DNA of 64,000 nucleotides, taken from Muricea muricata. Lineage: Eukaryota; Cnidaria; Anthozoa; Malacalcyonacea; Plexauridae. Positions 11,467 to 23,300 of this stretch are shown in pieces. The translations under genes and the position numbers were made by a program. The stretch's first letter is position 1. The number at the start of each line of letters is the position of its first letter. The notes beneath the pieces were generated by a model. It saw nothing but the letters and a program-made list of their open reading frames with translations, was not told the origin of the DNA and ran no database searches. The DNA lies in NCBI GenBank assembly GCA_963855995.1, contig OY979717.1, positions 15,598,960-15,662,959 on the forward strand. Reading direction: 5' to 3'.

Positions 11467-14400
11467 CTGGACAAGAAATACAAACTGATTGTCAACTTTA
11501 TGAAGGTCTGATTCCACGACAATGAAAATTTTAGCGAGAAACTCTTGATTCTTCGAGGATTCTATTGTATTCTATTAAATGTCGCAGTGAGTACAATTTT
11601 TTTCTCGCGAATAGGAAATTCATTGGAATTATTCATGTGCAACTATCCGTATTTGGCATACAGTTTCTCGCGAAAAATTTCGCTGTCGTCGAATTAGACC
11701 GTAAAACGTTTTTTTCATGCCCTTATACTTCGGATACGAAAGATCATATCTTTCACTGCCTGTTTTTCACTTCACCCGTATCGTAGCGAAACGTAGCGTA
11801 TTTCATTGTTTCGTTAACACTCAGGCAGAACAAATGATATGGACACAATAGAACACGCGACGTTTCGCTACGATATAGTGTAGTTGAAGTGGGAAAAGGG
11901 CTTAAGAGAGAAAGTCCTTTCGTCGGGAGGTTAGCAACATAATTCTTTGTTTTTATATCACACGTCATCTCGTTTGACACTGCGCATAGTACAAACTCAC
12001 TTATTCTTTAGTTCAAATATACTTACTTGTGAAGGCGGTGTGTGAAACACTATACCAGGCGACTCCGCCTCGGAGTCTTCCCTGGAAACGAATCAAAATT
12101 AGGTTAGAAAAGCAATATAAACAATGACAAGCACAAATCCTCAAAGAGAAGCGAAGATCGAACCTTGTGCACGGGACGAAAGCGCTTGTGGTAACTTCCT
12201 AAACAAAATTTATACAACACATCAACATTTTTCACATGTAATTTCCACAAAATATGAAGGTACAAACCCGATGAAGATATTTTCATACAGCGATGCCGGA
12301 AATGGGAGCACAATGGGCAGCTGCCCTCCCCCTCCCCCATTTTGCTTAGAGGAGCAGAGAGACAAAGGGCCCTTCGACTATAGAGAATGTTATACAAGAT
12401 ACTGAAACAGAGTTTGAGCATCTTTTTTGCTTCTTTTTCTCTTGGTCACAATAAAACCTGCCGTGCGAGTGTAAATTGAAGAAATCTGACTCAAATAGCA
12501 CGAGCAAGTGTATGAAACCAAACCTGATAAGAACAAAATTAAGACGGAAAATTATAAAAGACGACAATATCCACTGGTAGGAATGTGACTCAAGAAGAAT
12601 ACAACGAACTCTATCAATTCCCACTACACAAAGCTCCCCCGGCCTTCGTTCTGGCATCATGTTTACAAACGCACGATTGCCATCGTGATGTATAAAAATG
12701 CGTTATCAAGCGGAAAGTGTTATTTGTTACAATGAAATTTGACATTTCTATATGCGTGTTTTACAGATAGCCCTCAAACATACCTCGCGTAATCCGTCGA
12801 TGATAGCAGCCTGTTTTTCAATTGTTTCCTTCATGCACTGAATTATCTGACCTTGCTCCTGAATCAAAAAAGGGGTTCTATCACTCATTATCCTAAACGT
12901 AACTCTTCTCATTCTTTTAGTGTATTTATTCCTCACGAAATCACGTTTGAATCATTCACTACCCTAAACGATATAAACACAATTCGACGTCTCATGCGAA
13001 GTTCTTCTGATGAAATAACTTCACGCGAAGGGTCCTTGCCCGAAACATCCAACTCTGTTTACGTTATTATTTTTAGGTTATTGATATCTATATTACAGTT
13101 GCAAACCGAATTGCATAGAGATGATTATTTACAACAGTAAAAAAATTAAGTTAAGAATTTTGTTCGAATAGAATATAATAATTAAACAAGATAAAATTAC
13201 CCTAAAATTAATCTAACCATATCAAATAGTAAAAAAGTTTTTATAACGTTCAGAGATAATCGGTGAGAGTTCAGGATTATCGCTACGAAGAGTGTAGTTC
13301 TGGAATCGTTGTGGTATAACAAGTCGGGTATAACAATGTGAAAAAAGATGGCGCGCATCATTCCGAAGGGACTTAAGTAGTTTCTGACATGCCATATCTC
13401 TTCTTTTAGATAAGAGATCTACATCGTTACGCTGGCTACGTTAGTTCGAGATCTTTATTTCTTAGTCCTTACCTTAACTTTCATCTGTTCCCGGTGATAG
13501 AGAACACTTGGCACATACTCGTCTTCGCTGTCTTCAAATATTTCCGTGGCAGAGGTGCGTTTTCGTCGCCGAGATTTTCGCACAGAGTTCGTCAAAATTT
13601 CAATCCTTTTTTCTAAAACTTCCTCGTTGATGTGGCATTCTGCTTCAAGAAGATTGCTGTGAATATAATAAAAATACTTTATAAGTTATTATAGTGTATT
13701 TAATGCGCAATCAAACAGAACAGTTTAATGTGACAGAATAACCACAACTGCGTATAAAGAACTGCGAACCTTTATAAAACCTAGTTTCCATTCAGTCGCA
13801 AATGTCGTTAATTTATCGAAGTGACTGATGTGATTGAGTATGTACGCAGATCTACACTTAATACGACTAATCTGAATACAGCCCTAACTGTTGGACGATT
13901 GCTTCATTATACCTAAAATCCATTGTCTTCACCCTGCACAAGTCTTCACAAACACGAGCAAAAAGATCTTGACTTTGGCTCTCCTGATTGATTTTGACTA
14001 GACTTAAGTACTTTCCTTTGACAGGAGAGACCGGGAGATCGTTTAAAACTGACAGAACTTTTGCAAGTTACCTATACATATTTTCTATTTCATTTATCTG
14101 TTCCGCCATTTCCGCCGCAACTTCTTCTCGAATTCTTAATTCCATCATTGCTTTTGTCATCGCATCTTCTGCTATCTTAGCTTGGAGTGTTTTTATGATT
14201 GACATCAGTTGCTGAAAGAAATTGTAAAACTAACTTGCACGAAATCATGAAAATCAGAATGGATCTGATTTTCTTGGTATTATCTGCTCGCACGTCCACA
14301 CTGGGCAAGCTGAGAAATATGTCTGACAATCACTAACCGATCACTAACCTGAACATCGTGGTTTGGCAAGTCTTCAATATAAGACGATTCAACATTGATT

Positions 14401-17400
14401 GTTGCAACCTGGAAAAAATGGCAGAAACCAAAACCTTTCCAAAGTAGCTGTTATTAATGTATAAGCAAAAAGCTGAAGAACAAGATATACCTTTCTAGCA
14501 ATGGCAGAAAACTTCAAGGCATGTAAAGTTTCGTCAAATGCTGAAGCACATTGACTAACGTTTACAATCATGGAGATCTTGCCTTGACCACAGAAAAACA
14601 CTTGGAACAATCTAGTTAACTTGCTTTCTCGAAACGGGACATTCTTGGGGTTACTCCTGAAGTGTGAAGAAGAGAAATAATACAGTCTAATCATCTTTCA
14701 AGAAAGTCCTGTATATAAAGGACAAAGTACAACAAAAATTGTAGCTAATAACGTGATAGCAAGATTTCCGAAACCACCATTCCAATAAAATATTTGCTTG
14801 CCTGTGGCTTTGATTGTACTTGAGTTGTTCCACACACTTTCCAAGAGTCATGAGAGAAGTATTGATATTTTTAGCTTCTTTTAATCTTTCGCCTGTATTT
14901 TGAGTTTTTGTGTATCTTTCTGAACCGGCAAGATCAACAAACGATAACCTGTTATTTATAAAGTTGTGAAAAAATAGGTTCCAGTAAGGAGAACTTACAT
15001 ACTGTATACATGCAATCATGCAGATGTACTTACTGGCTTACTTTAACTACGTTCGTTTCACATCCATGATCCACATTCAATCTTGCCAACTTCAGACTGA
15101 AGATGCAGTGACTGGAAATAAACATGGAATTTTATCTAGTTTTTATCAACTGCTTCAAAAAATCATAAAGAATGCTATAGAATATAAACTTTTAAAAGCA
15201 CCTTCTGCTGGAATTATTGTTAAGTTTTGTCGAAGCGTTTTGTTGATTCTGTCGTCCAATCTTCAAAACCTACGGACAAGAATGAAACAGTTGACAAACC
15301 AATACTTGTAAAGTCTGGTTTTTAAATGGTGGTAGGTATCAATGTGACCGATGTGATAGAGTATATGCACACAAATCTACACTTAATATGACTAATTTGA
15401 ATATAATTCACAAAAGAAATGACAGATCTAAGCTATACCCCATCGAAGGTAACTTTTCTATCATGCAGTAAAGACCAAATGAAAATCTGAAACTGAATAC
15501 AGTATATCAATAGTGAAACAATACCTTGCAGGCTTCATCTGCGCTACACACAAGAACATACTTGAGACCTAAGTACGACAGAACACTGAATAAAACTCTA
15601 TGGTTAAATACCGTCGGATAAGCTGACGAACGAAACATGTTTTTCTCTAGTATGCACTCATTTGTGCTTTTTGATGAACTTTTTCTTTGGATCGTCCATG
15701 CAAACCAGCGAGGACCTAAAGGCCTTTTTCTACCTCAACCGTACCGTAGGGAAACGTATAGCTATTTCATTGTTTCGTGAACACTCGGGCAGAACTAATG
15801 ATATGGACACAATAGAATACGCTACGTTTCGCTATACGATTGAAGTGGAAAACGGGCTTAACCATCCTAACTGAAGACGCGTCAACAGACGGGCAATAAA
15901 ATGCTCGTTTATCTGTCCTTGCCCGCCTATAGGTAACTTGGCAGAGCGTTGTTCTAGGGTTTCGAAGGTCTTGGCTTTGGTCAATTCTCCTGCGATCAGG
16001 CATAATTATTTTACAGTACACGACAAACAAGATCAAATAAGGTCTGTTTCAAACGTCGAATTTTGCATGCATCGAATGCAATTCAAACAATAGATAATGA
16101 GATGACTAACCTCATTATCTATCGTTTGAATTGCATTCGATGCATGCAAAATTCGACGTTTGAAACATGCCTAAAGCACTGGTGGATTTAATCTTGCCCT
16201 TACTCAACCGCTAGGTGCATATGGGGATTTAATGGGATATTAACAGTTTTTCACTGTCTCTTTGGCCAATTAACAGGTCACTAGCAAAGCAAATGATGTT
16301 AAATTTTCACATGCGCCAGGGGGGGGGGCTTAATTTCAATTGACTTGAGCGTAAACTTTTCTCAAAACATAGCTACCTTTAATATATGGCTGTCCATTCT
16401 TATCTTCTCCCAGTTTCAAAACAGTTCTTTTCTTTTCCTTCATGTTCACTGGTTCAAGCAGATCATATATTTGCTCATTATAAATCTCCGCAAATGAAAT
16501 CCACAGGGCAAACTGATCTCGTTCTTCAATCTCGAATTCTGAATGGAGATCAAAGCTGAATTCTAGATGCAAAAATATAAATACATGATGGACACTCGCT
16601 TCGACGCAGTAGCGTATTACAACAGTGTGCCCCCCCCCCAAAAAGGCTACCCTTTGAAGTCAAGCGCCAGTGCCGCACGTTCGAATTTGAATGTTCTAAC
16701 AGTTTGTCGCAAAAAACCCCCGGCTAACCTTCGAAGTAAAGCGTCATGCGCAATTCTCTGCTAAACAGCAAGTAGTCGGAGAGGCAGAGGTACAAAAATA
16801 TATGTTTATTTACCATACCGAGGGACAATTTCATTTTATGTTTATATTGTACCTTTAGGTCTAATAAATATATTTCTGCATGTTGGGCTCCAGCGAACAC
16901 GTTTTCCCGAAATTTTCTATAAAACTATATTATTGTCAAGAAAGGCGAAATTTCAGATTTATTTCTAGGAAAAACCACTTGCGTTATCAAAAAGGTAATA
17001 AAAAATTACATATAACACATTACTATGGTTACTTTTATTTTTCACATTTTTGTTGAGTAATGAGCGTTTGAAAAATTATTTTCCGACTAGTGCCCAGGAA
17101 ATTAGCGCCATTTTAGGACACTTTCCCGTTTTGAAGCAGCAATATAACTCAAAAACGGCTTGAAAAACAAGGGTGCCCGTAATGATGTCTTATATCTTGT
17201 TTTTTATAAGCTTTCTTATGATACAAGTTATTTTTCAAATGAACGAATTTGAAAGTTTACTATTTTTGATACATAATAGTTTTATAATAAAACTGAACAA
17301 AAACGTGTTGACCGAAGCCCACAAGATAAATCGGGCCAAAAAACATTCAGAATTGTGATATTAGGCATCCAATGGACAATTTAAGAGCAAAATTGATTTG

Positions 17401-19121
17401 TCCCTCGAGAAGGTAGGTAAAATTACCTCTGCCTCCCTGACTAAAGTTGCATGGCAAATTACAATTAATTTGTTCCGCCAATGTCTCATTTGGGAATTGA
17501 AATAGCATTCAAATTAGAATAGGGTAGTTGTTTTGGGACACACTGTATTTCTTTTGCACAATTGACAACGTCCTTCGTGTAGATGGGAATTGTCTAAATC
17601 CAATTTAATTTGAATATGAATATGAATATGAATGGTGTCACTTTTTTGTACTCAGTTCAGTATAACTCAGTTCGACTTTTTAAAGTTTTACCAAAACCTA
17701 CCTTCTTCTCCATGGTATTTCAGATGTGGGCTGTTCAACCAGCTTGTAATTCCGTGGACATCTTGAGAAAAACTCTGAAAACACCATTTTTATATCAATA
17801 CAAAAAATGATATCGTTGCGAATATATGTTGCAATTCGCCTTTCCGAAGTTCAAAAGAAGACTGGGCCGAACTCTTCTACAATGGCATTGTGGGGCGGAA
17901 TTTAGGACGCCACCTTTTGTTTTGTTCCCAAATTCCGCCCCACAATGCCATTAGACACGAGTTCGGCACCAGCCTTTTTATGAACTTCGGAAAGGCGAAT
18001 TAGTGTCATAAAACTTACTAATTGTTCGGCCATTGTAAGCACAGCTAGTTTCTTGCCCTCTTCCTTGCTCTCCTGGGCATTTGCGAGATCGATAACGTCA
18101 TTAAAAAATTTGGGCTTCAAATTTGCTCGGGTATAGATTTTCGATTTTAAACAGTCGAACAAAATGTTCAGTGTCCGTGGCAATACCCCAATATCGATTC
18201 CAGAACCATAGATGGTATAGGTCTAAAAATAAGATCCTTTGTATATGAAAAAGGGCCTATTTAAATGATCTCGAGAGGAGTGGATAACTTTGAAATAAGT
18301 CACTGGTCATGATAAAGCACGATACTAGCTGAAATCAATGCTGAAATCACGGGAAATAGCCCCAAGATTTTTTAAAATTTTATAATATTTTCCCTGGACC
18401 TCCTCCTATACAGCACGATTGTGTATCAGCGAGCGTCCCCGTAACACAAGCGAACATTAAGAAGACGGTCCCACAATCGATAACACCCCCCCCCCTCCCT
18501 ATTTTTTCAATTTGTGGCCCTGTACAGCATGAAGTTATATATATGAAGTTATTATAGTATACTTGCAAACTAAAGATTGTTATAGAAAATGTTTTGTTCA
18601 ACCACAAGATCATCATTGTACATAATTTCTCATTCGTCGTGTGAAATTCATGTGTAGTAATATGGCTATATCACATTAGACAGAACTATACAAACCTTTC
18701 CAGCGTTGGTGACCCCATAGCTAAAAGTTAAACAGTTTTGCCCGCTGACGAAATCTTTAACAACATCGAGTGTTGTATCTTTAAACAAATTCGCTTGGCT
18801 TGTCTCAGGGCCAAACACACGCGAGAAGTCGAAGCGATGAACGGCGTGCATGCCAGTTCGGGTTTGGCTCTTGAAGGTCGAGGAATTCCTCGGTGGTTGA
18901 ACGACAATAGAAGTATCATCTTCCAGTTTTAAGGTATCCTGTGATTCGCCCGCCATTAATTCGGCTTCAGAGAATGGTCGGACTCTCAAATACACTTTCA
19001 TGGGTTCGCTGTTGATCTCCTTGAAGCATGGTTTGCCTTTTAAAGTTCGAACCAATTTCTTGCGAAGACTTTTAGGACGGTCTGGAGTAGACGAAGATGA
19101 TTGCTTTTCACGCGTGTCCAT
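11320..19121 (-). CDS. KIF20: Kinesin-6 family motor protein (KIF20/MKLP2-like)
   Basis: Fifteen coding exons can be joined in phase (5' to 3'): 18696-19121, 18019-18222, 17702-17774, 16377-16562, 15525-15568, 15202-15269, 15034-15111, 14802-14948, 14491-14656, 14349-14408, 14072-14211, 13473-13656, 12784-12858, 12027-12081, 11320-11466. The product is about 690 residues. The motor domain starts near residue 40 and contains the P-loop [11 protein letters not shown], switch I NNNSSRSH, switch II DLAGSER, and [18 protein letters not shown] long insert before EIYNE is typical of KIF20 proteins, which carry cargo at the central spindle in cytokinesis. A coiled coil follows (exons 14072-14211 and 13473-13656), then an acidic/Ser-rich tail. 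The intron between 14802 and 14656 appears to be GC-AG. A 0-to-2 phase exon between 12784 and 12081 is missing from my model. The tail is shorter than in human KIF20A (about 890 residues). Confidence 0.88.
11760..11905. repeat. Dispersed short inverted-repeat element, copy 1
   Basis: ATCGTAGCGAAACGTAGCGT recurs inverted at the other end as GACGTTTCGCTACGAT. The interior TTTCATTGTTTCGT and ATGATATGGACACAATAGAA is shared with a second copy at 15715-15865. Both copies lie in or near the kinesin gene. Confidence 0.65.
13473..14211 (-). CDS. KIF20-like coiled-coil exons
   Basis: Two exons (14072-14211 and 13473-13656) join in phase 2 and encode a continuous helical, charged segment with heptad-like spacing after the motor: [17 protein letters not shown] to [17 protein letters not shown]. 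This should be the dimerisation stalk. It ends in a basic RKSRRRKR cluster, a possible nuclear-localisation or microtubule-binding patch. Confidence 0.75.
15715..15865. repeat. Dispersed short inverted-repeat element, copy 2
   Basis: This is the partner of 11760-11905: the same order of TTTCATTGTTTCGT, the ATGATATGGACACAATAGAA block and CTACGTTTCGCTA, followed in both copies by a TTGAAGTGG-type segment. It lies in the intron between kinesin exons 16377-16562 and 15525-15568. Confidence 0.65.
16045..16167. mobile_element. Near-perfect palindromic foldback
   Basis: The arms of about 57 bases differ at only one position I can see. They start TGTTTCAAACGTCGAATTTT and turn over at about ATGAGATGACTAACCTCAT. 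The near identity implies recent insertion or gene conversion. A related, more diverged element is at about 62485-62585. It lies in a kinesin intron. Confidence 0.8.
16774..17442. mobile_element. Non-autonomous element with 19-bp terminal inverted repeats
   Basis: The left end AGTCGGAGAGGCAGAGGTA and the right end, read in reverse complement as AGTCAGGGAGGCAGAGGTA, match at 17 of 19 positions. The 0.67 kb interior has no convincing coding frame. No clear target-site duplication was found. It lies in a kinesin intron. Confidence 0.5.
17833..18001. mobile_element. Foldback element beside kinesin exon 2
   Basis: Arms of about 70 bases are inverted: AATTCGCCTTTCCGAAGTTC at the left and its complement at 17982-18001, and GCATTGTGGGGCGGAATTT nearer the centre. 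The element ends only 17 bases inside the intron from the donor of exon 18019-18222. The open frame of the exon runs on into the element by chance, but the GTAAGT donor at 18013-18018 keeps it intronic. Confidence 0.75.
18019..19121 (-). CDS. KIF20-like first two coding exons (start and P-loop)
   Basis: The ATG at 19121 follows an acceptor-like CTTACTTCTCAG about 80 bases upstream, so a non-coding 5' exon is likely. The first exon (18696-19121, 142 codons) has a basic lead of about 40 residues before the motor strand [10 protein letters not shown] and ends exactly inside the P-loop (VTNAGK). The second exon (18019-18222) starts TYTIYGSG and completes it. An upstream in-frame ATG at 19349 is less likely because that stretch resembles intron. 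Confidence 0.85.
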
Positions 19122-19933
19122 TATTCGAAGTTTCTTGTTCGGCAAACAGTTCACTCCCGTATCACGGCAACTTGCGAGGATTTTGACAGAGACTGCTGCA
19201 CAAGTGCTGAGAAGTAAGTCTTTAAAACCAATGAATTTGAATATTTTAATAACAATGATGTAAATAGACCAATCAGGCTTACAAAACAAAGAATTAAAAC
19301 AATTCCCTATGTTCACTTTCTTTCCACAAGGACTTGTTATTCCATGCACCTGTATTTAACGCTTGCGTGGGTTTAGCAATGTCAAGGCATTTAAATTTTT
19401 ACAACAAGAAAATTTCAATTGGTGCACTTTTTGGGACACCCTGTTTAGTATTGTACCACCAACTTGCGAGATATTTTGACATCACAACGTTCGCTACAAA
19501 AAAACATTACTTTAAAAAACTCATAATCTTTTTACAGCCTTTTAATTTCAAAAATTCTTTCAAAACAGGCTTAAAACTGGCTTTTGAAACTATGCTGGTC
19601 GACCGCCCTCTTATGGCGGAACGACCATGGGTGCAGCCAGCCCTAAACAAGTGGGGGGGGGGGGGCTTTATCATGGCTACTATAGTAATTCTCTATCAAC
19701 CGAGGGTGTCCCAATTACTTTGTAATTTGATGTAGCTGTATCGCCCAAAGAGTTTAAATAGAAACAAATTGGCACCTAATGTCAATGAATTTTCTAAACT
19801 TATTTTTTAGAATTACAGCAACTGCAAACCGGTTTAAAGAGAATCTTTTTAAAAAAGGAAAATAATATGTACACAATGTTGAATGTGGATGTTTGTATAA
19901 AAAGAACATATGGTTAACACTAATAACAGTTTC

Positions 19934-20379
19934 TCATGAAAATTTTTCAAGCAAATGACGAGAGAAAGAATGCAATAACTGCGCGGAGGCTAAACGTTGT
20001 CCTGAAGAATTTGCTCTTTCCATAAGGAATTCTTCTTGTCCGTAGTTTACCTTCATACTGGGATACGTGATGTAAGGCAAACAGTCGCCTTCTTCCAACC
20101 CAGCCTGGCTGAAAGGATATATTGAGTTATTGTATACGCCATCTAAGGTGAAAAACACTCCTTCAGGCCAAAGTAAACCGCAGCCAATCACAGACGGAGC
20201 ACGAATCAGGTCAAAATTCTTGGCCAGCGGTGAAGGAAAAGACATCGTTTGCCCATCGTAGAACTCGCATGAACAATGCTCACGCAACGTCTGGCAATAG
20301 TAACCAACATTTCTGGCACAACGGCCGCTGTCCTTCACCTCTGTCTCAAAATACACGCAGGGAATGCCAGAGAATAAAT
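19934..20379 (-). CDS. Terminal exon of ARM/SPRY gene: second SPRY domain
   Basis: After the acceptor TTTTGCTTTTCCAG, the exon reads VYFETEVKDSG, then VIGCGLLWPEGVFFTLDG and MKVNYGQEEF. These are the YFEV, GCGI..FFTxNG and KVNFGxxPF landmarks of SPRY/B30.2 folds. It ends in a stop at 19934 after a short helical tail. SPRY domains bind short peptides or act as substrate receptors; the partner here is unknown. Confidence 0.8.
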
Positions 20380-23300
20380 CTGGAAAAGCAAAACAGGTTA
20401 AATTCATCAGAAATACACGTATCCAGGAAATTATTAAATTTACAGCACACTCGTCTCCTGAACTATACAGTCAATGATACTGTAGCTTTCGTAGTTTCGG
20501 TAACATTAAAATATTTCGATCAAGCCTATTTAAACAGTTTAACAGAAATAAATATGTCGCCTGGTTGCTATCTCGTTATAAACTTGTAATTGTCGTGACA
20601 AGTCATCCTCTGCGACATGGAACACTGTGACTCTTTTCTTACATGCATGCAAACCTTGCTTCCCTTACATGCGACACTACATATGGGAAATCACATGTAA
20701 AATTGGAACAATTACATGTGGTGATATCACATGCAGACATGGGTCTAGAGTGCTAATGCGGTTTTGTCTTTTGTGAAATATATTCAAACCAGTCGTACGT
20801 TACTTATTAGGGAGCTTTAGATTTGACTGGGGTTACGAGAACGAGTACGACCACCAGATTTTATTCAAGACTGAAAATCAGCGATTGCAAACATAATAAT
20901 ATCCCGTCCTTTTACACAATATGTCTTGAGCACAGCATACTGCCCAAAGCGAAGACTAATACAGGTTTGTATAGGAGAGAAGTTAAGAAATAAAAATCTC
21001 GCAGTCGTACTTGTCCTCGTAGACATAGTAAAATCTAAAGCTCTCTATTAGATGACAGTGCTCGTACGCAACACACCGGTTCACAAACGTTGCACCTAAA
21101 CGGAGGCCAATCTTTACCTGGTGTGTTGCGTGAAGACGCGGGCGACCAGAATGGTGATAAAGGAGTAACAGGCGTAAATGGAGTTGAAACTGTAGAAGCC
21201 CATGACATCGGTGTGTCCGGTGTAGAAGGGCGTTCCGTATGATAGCTTGAGGATGTTGAAAATCTTCTTGTCTCTTCATTGTGACTGGTTCTGTTGTTTT
21301 CGTTGCCATGAAGGGAAGGTTCGCTGCTGCTACATCGCTGCAGTCGCGCGATCTCTACAAATAATTTGTTTAAGGTTATGAATAACGTTAATTTTCGATC
21401 AAGCTATGATGACAGGTACTCAAGTTTAGAAACTTTCGATATTGAGCCTTATCGTATATGCATCTCCTAAAGAACACAATCTTGCTAAACGTTTCATGTA
21501 CGCTAGGCGGATGTGCTGGGCGAGGTAAACGTAAGCAAACTTGGGTATCGCATTCATCTTAAAAAAGTTACAGCCAGGCTCCCCAAACTAGGCTCAGCAG
21601 GACGGGTAATTGGTTATAATTGAGAGGAAATGAATGTATACAATTGACCAGTACCTTGTATCGATTCGCAGAAACAAGTGGGTGAAAAAGAGGCAATTTT
21701 TTCAAATTCAAACACGTGGCAATTTTTGCCACTCGAAACGCAATTCCGACTTAGGTCGATGCTATTTAGAAACAGTAGTCGAAAGAAACTATATTTCGCG
21801 TGCACATTCACAACATTTCTTCCTGTCGTATGTTGAAAAAAACATGGACATATGTCCCAATTACATTGAAAGTTGAAAAAAAGCTTTTACTGATCTTTGA
21901 TTTTTTGACCATTTAATTGTAAGTAGAATACTTTGACAGATGAAATCATTCTGGTACGTTCACGCACGTAATGGAAAAAGAACTTAACTTGAGTGGGGAA
22001 GGCTCTGGAGAAAGAGCTCATTAGATATGTGAGGAATATAAATTATGGACGTACGAATACTCTTCACATCTTCTAAACTTTCCTCGTCTTCTTCTGCTAT
22101 ACTTTCAAAGCTTCCCTTTGTATAAGATTTAGAACGAGGCCGTTTCAGGAAGGACTTCTTCTCCAACACGTCACTGACTGCAATATAGCCCTCTGGCATA
22201 GCGTATCTGACAAATATATCATAATTTTAAGGTGACACAATTAGCATAGTACACGCATAAAAACGTACATGTTCAGAATTGATGAAAACAGCATTGAAAT
22301 AATTTTGCTGCCCACATTGTTGCACCTGGTTGTCTGCTGATTCAGGCTCAAAGATACTGAACAATATTGCTAACAACGTTAAACAATGTTGACAGCAAAA
22401 CATTACTTAATACTGTTTCAATCCCCGTGGTGTAGCCAGCGAGAAAGCTTGCACTACCGGTGTATAAAACATCGAAAATGTGTTGAAAACAAGCGTTGTC
22501 TACACACACTTGTTTTCACACACAATTGCGAGTTTATTATATTGTTTCTCAAACGAACTAGAATTTAGCGAGAAATTTGACACGACAGTTCAGTTAATTT
22601 ATGGGCGTTTACTACTGTTGTATCAAGACATTAATGAGTTTGAGATTGACGTAAGCATATCATTTGACCATACAACAAAATATTTCATCATTGCTGTAAT
22701 GGTACCCAAATAATACACCCTAAACATAATACTAAAAGCTAGCACAAAATGCAGACAATAACTTCGTAGTTACTGACTTACTGTCTCTAGTTCAAATCAT
22801 CACTTAGGCAAACGATCACAAGACGGGCCACGAAAACAATGGACGATTCCCCTTTTAGACAGTCAGATTTCGAAATGTGATTACACTTTTCCGCGTATAA
22901 TAAAAAGTATACAAAATTCGCAAACTTCACAGGGTTATATTTCCACATTTTACAATATTTTGCAACCAAACTTCACTATTTTACTAAACTTAGGATGCTC
23001 TTTCCAGCAACAAAATCTTTGTTCATTTGAAAGAGCTTTTAAAATAACTAACAAAGCATGCATGTTAGCCCACAAGTTGGATCGCGCTACATTTAATCAT
23101 TGACAAGCAGTGATCAGAAAAAGCAAAATGTCATTTTTACATGGTGTTTGAGTAAAATTGAGTAAAAGCATTTTGTCCAAATATCGTCGATACTTATTTT
23201 ATTACGGGTAATTTTGTTAGGGCTTATCCTACTAGTGACGTCATGTAACGAGCTTAAGAATTTATTCACGACGGCATAAAGCTCACATGCATGCTCGCCG

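Noticed and set aside
17902..18183. Kinesin exon 2 read through to 17902 as a longer exon
   Set aside because: A consensus GTAAGT donor at 18013-18018 keeps phase 0 with the next exon (17702-17774), and the extension is the arm of a foldback element.
19630..19680. Long poly-G/poly-C tracts here and near 16320, 16625, 18485, 31805, 38717 and 39635 as regulatory signals
   Set aside because: They are simple homopolymers without a consistent position relative to genes; slippage explains them.
20983..21309. 108-codon frame over the linker exon 21118-21354
   Set aside because: It is in a different frame from the one that joins both neighbours in phase 1; the in-phase frame gives a Ser/Thr/Pro-rich linker.
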